Below are positions 1-5,236 of a stretch of 5,236 bases of DNA, one piece after another. Each line of letters opens with the position of its first letter. Position 1 is the first letter of the stretch. Position numbers and translations under genes: made by a program. The notes beneath the pieces are model-generated. The model saw only the letters and a list, made by a program, of their open reading frames with translations, was not told the DNA's origin and searched no databases. Source of the DNA: an uncultured Flavobacteriales bacterium (GTDB lineage Bacteria > Bacteroidota > Bacteroidia > Flavobacteriales_D > Crocinitomicaceae); contig CAJQOB010000083.1 of assembly GCA_905479845.1 (NCBI GenBank), forward strand, positions 1-5,236. Direction: 5' to 3'.

Positions 1-1383
1 GATGTATTCCATTTTAATAAGTGTTGTAATGTGTCTATGTAGTGCCGAGCGTGAGACCGACAAATTATTTCTGATATCTCGTTGATTGAATTCTTTGCTT
101 GATTCCTGTTCAGTGATATATGCTTTGAGTTCTTCAAAGAAGTTTCGTGTTCCAACAGGAAGCTCATCCACTTTGAGCCAAAGACATTCCATGAATAATG
201 AAATCCCTGTTTTGATATCTTCGAGTGTCGTGATGAGTCGTCCTTGTGCGTCTTGTTCCCGTTGATACTGATGAATGAAAGTAATCTGCTCAATGAATTG
301 CTTGAGTTGATTATTAAGCCTTCGTGCCATTGGAATGGTGTGTGGTAAACACAATTTGTCTACAAAAGGATTGAATATGCTATATGGTTTGAGCAAGCGA
401 ACTATGTTTTGTAATTCATTTTTCGTTTTCAAAATCTCTTCAGATGTTGGCGGGGTGTATGAAAGAACGCGTCTCGTCTGTTCTTCGGACTCATCAATTT
501 TGAGCAAGATACTTCGTGATTGATTGTCCGTATAGAGTTCTTTAGTACTTGCTCCAAAACTTGCGAAGTGTCCATGAACCGTATGAAGTTTTGCTGTGTG
601 ATCCCCAAAGGCATCCTTTCCTGTCATAGAAGTAGTCAGCTTACCAAAAGATTGTAATTCACGGAATGCAAATAATGCTTCATCATCAAGTCCGTCAAAG
701 TCTTGAATGAGGATCAGCTTGTTTTTCAGCGTATTGTGTTTGTAGTGATATAAGGATTTACTCGTTATTCGCGAAAGCGATAATACGTCTTCTTCAGGAA
801 AACAATCTGCTATGGTATTTATTAAATGAGACTTTCCCGAACCAGACGAAGATTGAATCACTGCATGAAGCGGTTCATGTTTATAGCTTGTTCCAAGAAT
901 AAAAAGAAGAAGTCGATTATCGACTTCTCCCGCTATTCCAATATTTCCGAGTTGCTCATTGATTGATGCTAGTAGGTTGGGTTGTTTCAAAAATTCAACT
1001 ACTTCCTTTTGCTTATCAATAGCAAGAGTGTTCGTTTTCTTACTAGGCTTCGTTTCCGCGTATGCTTCGTTGTATAATTGCTCTCTGTGATTTTCAAGGA
1101 GTTCTGTGAGTTTGAGTATATCCGTTTCCAGATGTCCAAATACGAACCCTTCCTCTTCACTTAAATGAGTGACGTGCTTTGTAACTTGAGAGTAGTCGTA
1201 CAAGTCGAGTTTGATGCGTTGCTTTCTCAATCCTTCTTTTTCAATATGGAGAGATACGCGAAGAGAAGACACATCCATAGACAAAGAACCCATAACCGCA
1301 TAATTGGCTTCACTTCCCTGCCACATAATATGATGGTCATGGATGAATTGTAATATTTCGTTATGGTTTTCTTTGTGTTCCAC
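1..1383 (-). CDS. P-loop ATPase resembling the ATPase half of CHC2-type island 'DNA primase' proteins; 3' end beyond window
   Basis: The minus-strand frame is open from position 1419 to the left edge, giving 461 codons if it starts at the GTG at 1383-1381. Numbered from there, a Walker A stretch QSSSGSGKS lies at 177-185 and a Walker B-like strand LILIQDFD ends at D230. A TDNQSR segment at 285-290 could carry a sensor or arginine-finger residue, followed by DESEEQTRR. The last visible residues (about 433-461) form a winged-helix-like segment (RDIRNNLSVSRSALHRHITTL). From memory this order matches Bacteroidota island proteins annotated as DNA primase or CHC2 zinc-finger protein, often near tyrosine recombinases. 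The cysteine/histidine finger expected at their N-terminus is absent: an in-frame stop lies at 1422-1420 and the regulator gene follows. The start is unsure: GTG 1383 is the first usual start codon, and the first ATG (1326-1324) would begin inside the conserved region. An ATP-dependent DNA role is inferred. The family is fairly sure, the start is not. Confidence 0.72.
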   Translation of the reverse strand, partial: MEHKENHNEILQFIHDHHIMWQGSEANYAVMGSLSMDVSSLRVSLHIEKEGLRKQRIKLDLYDYSQVTKHVTHLSEEEGFVFGHLETDILKLTELLENHREQLYNEAYAETKPSKKTNTLAIDKQKEVVEFLKQPNLLASINEQLGNIGIAGEVDNRLLLFILGTSYKHEPLHAVIQSSSGSGKSHLINTIADCFPEEDVLSLSRITSKSLYHYKHNTLKNKLILIQDFDGLDDEALFAFRELQSFGKLTTSMTGKDAFGDHTAKLHTVHGHFASFGASTKELYTDNQSRSILLKIDESEEQTRRVLSYTPPTSEEILKTKNELQNIVRLLKPYSIFNPFVDKLCLPHTIPMARRLNNQLKQFIEQITFIHQYQREQDAQGRLITTLEDIKTGISLFMECLWLKVDELPVGTRNFFEELKAYITEQESSKEFNQRDIRNNLSVSRSALHRHITTLIKMEYI

Positions 1384-1432
1384 TCTTGATAATTGTATTG
1401 TTATTCTGACTATTTTTAGTTATTTTATGTGT

Positions 1433-1464
1433 CTAATTTACAATTTAAAGTTCGTTAATTCAAG
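1433..1464 (-). promoter_or_regulatory. Possible Bacteroidota-type promoter for the leftward ATPase gene
   Basis: Read on the minus strand, CTTG (1464-1461) is followed after 20 nt by TAAATTAG (1440-1433). This resembles the Bacteroidota housekeeping promoter (TTTG, about 19-20 bp, TAnnTTTG) with one mismatch in each element. Transcription would begin near 1426, giving a leader of roughly 40 nt to the GTG at 1383. This is a match by eye in AT-rich DNA, where chance matches are common. Confidence 0.3.
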
Positions 1465-1481
1465 AAAAAAGTGTACTTTAG
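1451..1481 (+). promoter_or_regulatory. Possible Bacteroidota-type promoter for the XRE regulator
   Basis: TTCG at 1451-1454 and TACTTTAG at 1474-1481 are 19 nt apart, a degenerate fit to TTTG / TAnnTTTG. Transcription would begin about 15 nt before the ATG at 1503. It overlaps the possible leftward promoter, so a protein bound here could control both genes. No Shine-Dalgarno sequence precedes the ATG. The evidence is weak and rests on motif similarity only. Confidence 0.25.
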
Positions 1482-1502
1482 GCATGAATAAAACGTTAAA
1501 AT

Positions 1503-1835
1503 ATGCCAACAGACAATACCATCCATGAAATACTGATTCGTAATATGAAGCGCTTCCGAGAAGCAAAAGGATGGAGGAAATCAGACCTGGCTCGTGCTAC
1601 CGGAATCGATGCTTCTCATATTTCAAATCTTGAGAATGGCAAGAAACACATTGGACTTGAGTTGATGGAGAAGATTGCGATTGCTTTAGAAGTTCAACCC
1701 TTTGAATTGATCCGAGAGTACGATCCAAATAGAATGAACTTAGGTGAGAAATTGGATTTAATAGAACAGTTACCCGAGATCAAACGGATTGCGATTGAGC
1801 AGATGGTGAATGCTTTTTTGAGGGAAAACAATTAG
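1503..1835 (+). CDS. XRE-family helix-turn-helix transcriptional regulator
   Basis: This is a small cytosolic DNA-binding protein of 110 residues. A Cro/C1-type HTH spans about residues 13-70. After a first helix (IRNMKRFREAKG), KSDLARATGI (26-35) supplies the second helix, DASHISNLENGKKHI (36-50) supplies the recognition helix and the typical S-x-x-E-N-G-K turn, and ELMEKIAIALEVQPFEL (53-69) closes the fold. Residues 80-108 form a second helical stretch (EKLDLIEQLPEIKRIAIEQMVNAFL) that could dimerise or bind a partner. The length is normal for stand-alone XRE regulators of phages, toxin-antitoxin loci and defence islands. The ATG at 1503 places the HTH at the usual distance from the N-terminus. 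The gene diverges from the leftward ATPase and points toward the GHKL ATPase 174 nt downstream. Control of that operon and of itself is inferred from position. The family call is secure; the targets are unknown. Confidence 0.93.
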   Translation: MPTDNTIHEILIRNMKRFREAKGWRKSDLARATGIDASHISNLENGKKHIGLELMEKIAIALEVQPFELIREYDPNRMNLGEKLDLIEQLPEIKRIAIEQMVNAFLRENN

Positions 1836-1855
1836 GAAATATCTTTGATAATTTC
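1836..1855 (+). terminator. Weak AT-rich hairpin just after the regulator stop codon
   Basis: GAAATATC (1836-1843) can pair with GATAATTTC (1847-1855) as an 8-bp stem with one bulged A and a TTT loop, directly after the TAG at 1833-1835. It is not followed by a good T tract, so it may only be a 3' mRNA structure. If it does not terminate, the regulator and the GHKL gene could share a transcript. Confidence 0.2.
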
Positions 1856-1913
1856 TTAGAGCGAGTACTCATCTGATTCTGTACGAGTCACCTTGAATTT
1901 AGCTCGAACTCAT

Positions 1914-1937
1914 AAATGCATACAAATATGTGCATTT
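1914..1937. promoter_or_regulatory. Dyad (AAATGCA / TGCATTT), operator or hairpin
   Basis: AAATGCA at 1914-1920 and its exact reverse complement TGCATTT at 1931-1937 are separated by 10 nt, with one more wobble pair and one A-T pair possible inside. Two Ts follow the right arm (1938-1939), which with the arm's own TTT makes a run of five. It lies about 30-55 bp before a possible -7 element. It could be an operator for a dimeric repressor, or a weak terminator of the regulator transcript. The dyad is directly visible; its function is not. Confidence 0.35.
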
Positions 1938-1967
1938 TTCGAACATTAACATTTGCCTCGTTTTAGT

Positions 1968-1975
1968 TAACTTTC
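1968..1975 (+). promoter_or_regulatory. Possible -7 element for the GHKL ATPase operon
   Basis: TAACTTTC matches TAnnTTTG at every defined base except the last and lies 34 nt before the ATG at 2010. I see no convincing -33 TTTG at the expected distance, so the promoter may need an activator or lie elsewhere. The rest of the 1836-2009 gap holds an 8-bp palindrome GAGTACTC (1863-1870) and no recognisable gene. Confidence 0.22.
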
Positions 1976-2009
1976 ACGAACGATTTATCCACTATTCGAC
2001 AAAAAAACA

Positions 2010-4493
2010 ATGACTACGTTCTCTAGCTCCAAGGTTAAATCATTTGAAGACTTATTTAGTTCACTTTATTTTGCGAAAGATGAAGATGAGCTACATGAAG
2101 TCATTCTTGAAAACCCATCAGTTTTTGCAAGCCAAAACTGGGCTCCACTGGGTGGAGATGATACTAATTATGCCACGATTAAAAACCAACAATCAAGTCC
2201 AATAGCGGCATTAATTGAAAAGGTCACCAATTCAATTGATGCTCTATTAATGAAAAAAGCATACGAACAGAATCTAGATCCGAAATCGAGTGAAGCGCCA
2301 CAAACAATGGATGATGCGCTTGTGAGATTCTTTCCTGATCATAAGAACTGGGATATCGGATCAAATAGACGTGAACAAGCAAAAGAAATACAAATCATCG
2401 CTGATGGTAAAGGACCGAGAAAAAATAGAAAACTACCTACTTCAGTGATCATTTACGACAACGGTGAGGGACAAAATCCTGACAAGTTTGAAGATACCTT
2501 TCTCTCGATTAAAAAAGGAAACAAGAATGAGATCCAGTTTGTTCAGGGTAAGTACAACATGGGAGGAACTGGAGCAATTGTCTTTTGTGGGAAGAAGAAT
2601 TATCAGTTGATTGCTTCACGAAGGTATGATGGAAAAGGAGAGTTCGGATTTACTTTGATTCGAGAACATAAGAAAGTTGAAGCCGACAAACGAAAGGAAA
2701 CGTGGTATGAATTCCTAAAGATTGATGAGAGAATTCCCTCATTTCAAATGGAGCAATCCATCGAACTTGGTTTAGAAGATCGAAAGTTCAACACTGGGTC
2801 TCTGATAAAAATGTATTCCTATCAATTTCCCAAAACGGGATACTCTGGATTTGCACAAGACTTAAACCAAAGTTTGAATGAGTATTTGTACAAGCCTATT
2901 CTTCCAGTCATGACAAAGGACACCGCTCTTAGGTATCCTAAGAACAATGTTTTGACGAATACGGCCTATGGTTTAAACAGTCGATTTGACGATGAACGAG
3001 CGGAGTATGTTGATGAAAACTTCTCCCTCAAAATGGAAGACTCATGGATTGGCCCAATGTTGGTCAATTGTTATGTCTTCAAGAATCGTGTGATGAATTA
3101 TGACTTGAAGAAATCAAAAGAGGTCATTAGAGATAGGTATTTTAAAAACGGGATGTCCATTCTGTTTTCAATGAATGGTCAAGTACATGGATCTTATACC
3201 ACTGAATTTATTAGTCGATCATTGAAGATGAATATTCTAAGTAATCACTTATTGGTTCATGTAGACTGCACTGATATGCACTATGACTTCAGAAAGAATT
3301 TATTCATGGCTTCAAGAGACCGATTAAAGAATGGTGATGAAACGCAACATCTTCGCCATTTTTTGGCTTCAAAATTAGCACATAAAGATGGCCGATTGCA
3401 GGAGATAGTAAAAAACAGAAAGGATTCCATCAGCTTTGATAGTGCATCAACCACGAAGGAATTGGTGCAGAATCTATCGCAAAATATGCCCTTCGACAAT
3501 AAAATTCTGTCGCTGTTAAAGGAGGCGTATAACATTGAAGATTTTGGGTCAAAGAAAAATGACAAGCAAAAAAATAAAAAGAAGAAACAAAAAGAGGAGG
3601 TTCAATTCAAAGCTGAACGATTCCCTACATTCTTGAAACTTCAAAATCAAAAAGACGGTGAAATTCAAACCTTCCAAATTCCTTTGGGTGGTGAGAAAAC
3701 GATTCGGTTTAAGACTGACGCTGAGAACGATTATTTTGATCGAACAGAGGAACCTGGAGAATTTCAAATCGCTTTGCTTGGAGGAGATGGTGTTGGCGGA
3801 GGTAACAATGATCCACTTCCCAACACCCCAAAGAAAATTATCAACGTTAATAGAACTAGTCCGAATAATGGAACCATCAAGATTAATCTGGATACAACGG
3901 AGGAAGCACAAGTTGGCGATATGATTCAAGTGTCAGCTTCGTTGTCCTCTCTCACCGAGAATTTTACAGAGTTGTTCCTTGTGAAAATTGCGGATACTGA
4001 AAAGCCAAAGAAAACAAAAGTTGAAAAGGAATCTGAAAGTAATATGTCAGGTTTACCAGATTTAGTTCTTGCATACAAAGAAAAGAAGGATTCGGAAGGA
4101 ACAGTCTGTTGGGAAGATGTTGAGAACGCTACGAATCAGGGTATGGATTACGAAACGTCGATGATACCGATGGTCAGCGGTAACGTTCTTGAGAAAGTAT
4201 TCATCAATATGGATTGTGGTGTTCTAAAGGATTTCAAATCAAAAGACAAGAATGCATCACAAAGTAAAATTGAGCTGGCAGACAGGAAGTACTACACGTC
4301 GATCTATTTCCATGTTTTGTTCCTTTATACGATAACGATCAACCGAAAGTTTAAAATTAGCGTGGAGCAAGAAAACGAAACTGAAGAAGAGGTTAATTTA
4401 GAAGACTATCTAAAAGACATTTTTAGCAACTACTATTCATCTTTTATTTTAAACTTCAATAGTGAGGTTTTGATGGAAGGTTTGGGTGAGTAA
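2010..4493 (+). CDS. Large GHKL (Hsp90-like) ATPase, putative defence protein
   Basis: The 827-residue protein has the Bergerat ATP-binding fold. The N box is E70-KVT-N74-SI-D77-A78, the G1 box is D150-NGEG, and the G2 lid is GKYNMGGTGAIVFCG (180-194), followed by strand TGSLIKMYSY (262-271). Before the N box, NWAPLGGDDTN (43-53) resembles the W-x-P-L-G-D/G...N lead-in I know from bacterial stand-alone GHKL 'ATP-binding proteins'. Residues 280-510 would be a transducer-like region, with MNGQVHGS (388-395) and LFMASRDRLKNGD (431-443). A lysine-rich linker (514-530) leads to a beta-rich, Ig-like stretch (about 546-661). A final domain (680-827) carries N733-M-D735 and LADRKYYTSIYFHVLFLY. There is no signal peptide, so it should be cytosolic. 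I see no MutL endonuclease or kinase domain. The ATG follows an A-rich tract without Shine-Dalgarno. It probably forms an operon with the membrane protein 11 nt downstream. ATP binding is near certain; ATP-driven conformational sensing of phage or DNA is inferred. Confidence 0.9.
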   Translation: MTTFSSSKVKSFEDLFSSLYFAKDEDELHEVILENPSVFASQNWAPLGGDDTNYATIKNQQSSPIAALIEKVTNSIDALLMKKAYEQNLDPKSSEAPQTMDDALVRFFPDHKNWDIGSNRREQAKEIQIIADGKGPRKNRKLPTSVIIYDNGEGQNPDKFEDTFLSIKKGNKNEIQFVQGKYNMGGTGAIVFCGKKNYQLIASRRYDGKGEFGFTLIREHKKVEADKRKETWYEFLKIDERIPSFQMEQSIELGLEDRKFNTGSLIKMYSYQFPKTGYSGFAQDLNQSLNEYLYKPILPVMTKDTALRYPKNNVLTNTAYGLNSRFDDERAEYVDENFSLKMEDSWIGPMLVNCYVFKNRVMNYDLKKSKEVIRDRYFKNGMSILFSMNGQVHGSYTTEFISRSLKMNILSNHLLVHVDCTDMHYDFRKNLFMASRDRLKNGDETQHLRHFLASKLAHKDGRLQEIVKNRKDSISFDSASTTKELVQNLSQNMPFDNKILSLLKEAYNIEDFGSKKNDKQKNKKKKQKEEVQFKAERFPTFLKLQNQKDGEIQTFQIPLGGEKTIRFKTDAENDYFDRTEEPGEFQIALLGGDGVGGGNNDPLPNTPKKIINVNRTSPNNGTIKINLDTTEEAQVGDMIQVSASLSSLTENFTELFLVKIADTEKPKKTKVEKESESNMSGLPDLVLAYKEKKDSEGTVCWEDVENATNQGMDYETSMIPMVSGNVLEKVFINMDCGVLKDFKSKDKNASQSKIELADRKYYTSIYFHVLFLYTITINRKFKISVEQENETEEEVNLEDYLKDIFSNYYSSFILNFNSEVLMEGLGE

Positions 4494-4504
4494 ATTATAT
4501 AATA

Positions 4505-5101
4505 ATGGAAAACGAAAAATTTCAATTTATGATAAAAGAGTATGAAATGTTGTACTCAAAGTTCGAAATGCATTATGCCGCAGTTGAAAAGACCATTGGA
4601 CTCTTTTTCTTGATTGTGGCTGCAATTGTAAGTGCGAATGGTTTTTTGATTAGTGAAATAAACTCCTTTTCAATATTTTCTCTATCAGAATTTCAAATGG
4701 CCTGTGCTGCTTTTATTTTTGCTACTGGGAGTATAGCTGTGTTAAAAGTGATTGAGCACAGATTGCTAATAATCACATATGTGAAAACCTTAAATCAAAA
4801 CAGAAAATGGTTTGATCAGCACGTGATGAATGAAAATTTAGAAAAGTACTCGATATTTGGATTAAGCTATAAGACTCCCAAGTACTATAAAAAATATAGA
4901 CATTTCTATTGGGAAGTTCTAGGAATATCCCTGTTGAACTCGACGTTCATAGCTTTGTTTTTAGTTAATTCCGGAAAGAATTTCAACTGGGTTTCTTCTC
5001 ATTATGAAATAATTAATTGGACACTCTTCATTGGAGTTAGTGCAGTCTTCTCGTGCCTTCCTATTATATATTATAAGAAGAGAGCGACTAAGGAAGTGTA
5101 G
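4505..5101 (+). CDS. Four-helix integral membrane protein, possible effector partner of the GHKL ATPase
   Basis: This 198-residue protein matches no family I can name with confidence. An amphipathic, charged N-terminal helix (about 5-29) is followed by predicted membrane helices at about 31-50 (GLFFLIVAAIVSANGFLI), 63-83, 136-156 and 169-190. The 84-135 connector is rich in Lys/Arg and aromatics (HRLLIITYVKTLNQNRKWF) and the tail is KKRATKEV. By the positive-inside rule both termini and the connector face the cytoplasm, where they could meet the ATPase. The layout recalls small multi-helix membrane effectors (SLATT- or S-4TM-like) of defence cassettes, but I see no diagnostic motif. It starts 11 nt after the GHKL stop, so the two are very likely co-transcribed. 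Its TAG stop overlaps the inferred first bases of an IS3 element, so the original C-terminus may have been replaced. Coding status is fairly sure; the effector role is inference. Confidence 0.85.
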   Translation: MENEKFQFMIKEYEMLYSKFEMHYAAVEKTIGLFFLIVAAIVSANGFLISEINSFSIFSLSEFQMACAAFIFATGSIAVLKVIEHRLLIITYVKTLNQNRKWFDQHVMNENLEKYSIFGLSYKTPKYYKKYRHFYWEVLGISLLNSTFIALFLVNSGKNFNWVSSHYEIINWTLFIGVSAVFSCLPIIYYKKRATKEV

Positions 5102-5121
5102 ATACCCCAAAAATTAAGACA

Positions 5122-5145
5122 GTAAGTTTAGATAACTAAATTTAC
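5122..5145 (+). repeat. Inverted repeat / RNA hairpin immediately before the transposase start
   Basis: GTAAGTTTAG (5122-5131) and CTAAATTTAC (5136-5145) pair over ten positions with a single G-U and an ATAA loop, ending 4 nt before the ATG at 5150. In an mRNA reading in from outside the element, this stem would sit in the translation initiation region of orfA. Such structures limit transposase production from external transcripts in some IS families. Here that role is inferred. Confidence 0.5.
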
Positions 5146-5149
5146 AAAA

Positions 5150-5236
5150 ATGACGAGAAGAAAATTTACATCCTCCTTCAAAACGAAGGTAGTTTTGGAA
5201 GCTCTTAAGGAGCGTTCTACACTTGCCGATTTGGCT
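5150..5236 (+). CDS. IS3-family transposase OrfA, N-terminal fragment (cut by window edge)
   Basis: Twenty-nine codons are visible before the sequence ends. They begin MTRRKFTSSFKTKVVLEAL and end in LADLA. This is the typical start of the IS3/IS150-group OrfA helix-turn-helix protein (HTH_Tnp_1 type): a basic R-R-K-F-T/S-xx-FK segment, then the helix KVVLEAL, then the start of the helix led by STLADLA. OrfA binds the element's terminal repeats and is normally fused by frameshifting to the DDE integrase encoded by orfB. Nothing here shows whether the rest of the element is intact. The frame is open to the edge. The family call rests on a short but characteristic segment. Confidence 0.82.
   Translation, partial: MTRRKFTSSFKTKVVLEALKERSTLADLA

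Larger units (their letters stand above)
1905..1981 (+). repeat. Three spaced CGAAC boxes upstream of the GHKL ATPase gene
   Basis: CGAAC occurs on the plus strand at 1905-1909, 1940-1944 and 1977-1981, at steps of 35 and 37 bp; the first two are both TCGAAC. The inverse form GTTCG occurs at 1450-1454, inside the possible divergent promoter of the regulator. Five-base matches are short, so this is a candidate operator set for the XRE protein, not an established one. Confidence 0.25.
5097..5236 (+). mobile_element. Left end of an IS3-family insertion sequence, continuing past the window
   Basis: An OrfA-type transposase begins at 5150. Upstream is a non-coding leader whose start, TGTAGATACCCCAAAAATTA (5097-5116), looks like an IS3-family terminus: these elements begin with TG, and the ACCCC-AAAAA pattern is familiar from Bacteroidota members. 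The exact first base is uncertain by a few positions. The right end, the matching inverted repeat and the target duplication lie outside the window. Confidence 0.65.

Noticed and set aside
335..523. Short plus-strand ORF, and others like it at 1165-1353 and 1343-1528
   Set aside because: They lie opposite the leftward ATPase gene or its promoter region, have no family features, and the minus frame with Walker motifs explains the first two; the third runs through the divergent promoter into the regulator start.
1438..1485. Minus-strand mini-ORF starting MPKVHFFLELTNF, reminiscent of the start of Bacteroidota tyrosine recombinases
   Set aside because: It stops after 15 residues with no recombinase continuation in any nearby minus-strand frame, and the overlap with the usual N-terminal pattern is too short to call a remnant.
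1863..1870. Perfect palindrome GAGTACTC as a separate regulatory site
   Set aside because: Eight-base palindromes are common by chance and this one is not repeated elsewhere in the regulatory gaps.
3588..3600. Shine-Dalgarno-like AAAGAGGAGG within the GHKL gene, suggesting an internal start
   Set aside because: No in-frame ATG, GTG or TTG follows at a suitable distance, and other genes here do not use Shine-Dalgarno sequences; the purine run is explained by Lys/Glu codons.
3281..3929. Two overlapping minus-strand ORFs, and a plus-strand 88-residue ORF at 3658-3924, inside the GHKL gene
   Set aside because: The GHKL frame is continuous and motif-bearing here; the alternative products are low in complexity and show no domain pattern.
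1..5236. CRISPR array, tRNA, rRNA or toxin-antitoxin pair
   Set aside because: I saw no regularly spaced repeats, no tRNA cloverleaf or rRNA-like sequence, and the XRE protein has no small toxin gene beside it.

Overview
The window looks like a piece of a mobile or defence-type island from a bacterium of the Bacteroidota, or something close to it. The base composition is AT-rich. Starts lack Shine-Dalgarno sequences and are preceded by A/T-rich stretches. Possible promoter elements resemble the Bacteroidota form (TTTG, about 19-20 bp, TAnnTTTG). The leftmost protein and the IS fragment at the right edge both resemble families I know from that phylum. The assignment is inferred from style and family memory; no phylogenetic marker is present.

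Layout: (1) Positions 1-1383, minus strand, running off the left edge: a P-loop NTPase resembling the ATPase half of CHC2-finger 'DNA primase' proteins of mobile islands, here apparently without the zinc-finger N-terminus. (2) Positions 1384-1502: a short AT-rich divergent intergenic region with possible promoters in both directions. (3) Positions 1503-1835, plus strand: a 110-residue XRE-family helix-turn-helix regulator. (4) Positions 1836-2009: a regulatory-looking gap with a dyad, three spaced CGAAC boxes and a possible -7 element. (5) Positions 2010-4493: an 827-residue GHKL (Hsp90/MutL/histidine-kinase fold) ATPase with intact ATP-binding motifs and a long beta-rich C-terminal extension. 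(6) Positions 4505-5101, only 11 nt downstream: a 198-residue protein with four predicted membrane helices. (7) From about 5097 to the right edge: the left end of an IS3-family insertion sequence and the first 29 codons of its OrfA.

How it may work together (inference): the XRE protein probably controls the GHKL ATPase-membrane protein pair, which looks like one transcription unit. A large cytosolic nucleotide-switch protein next to a small integral membrane protein, near a local regulator, island genes and an IS, is the arrangement expected of a sensor-effector anti-phage system. I cannot match it to a named system from sequence alone. The IS3 element abuts, and may supply, the stop codon of the membrane protein gene, so that gene's natural C-terminus and any further downstream genes are uncertain.
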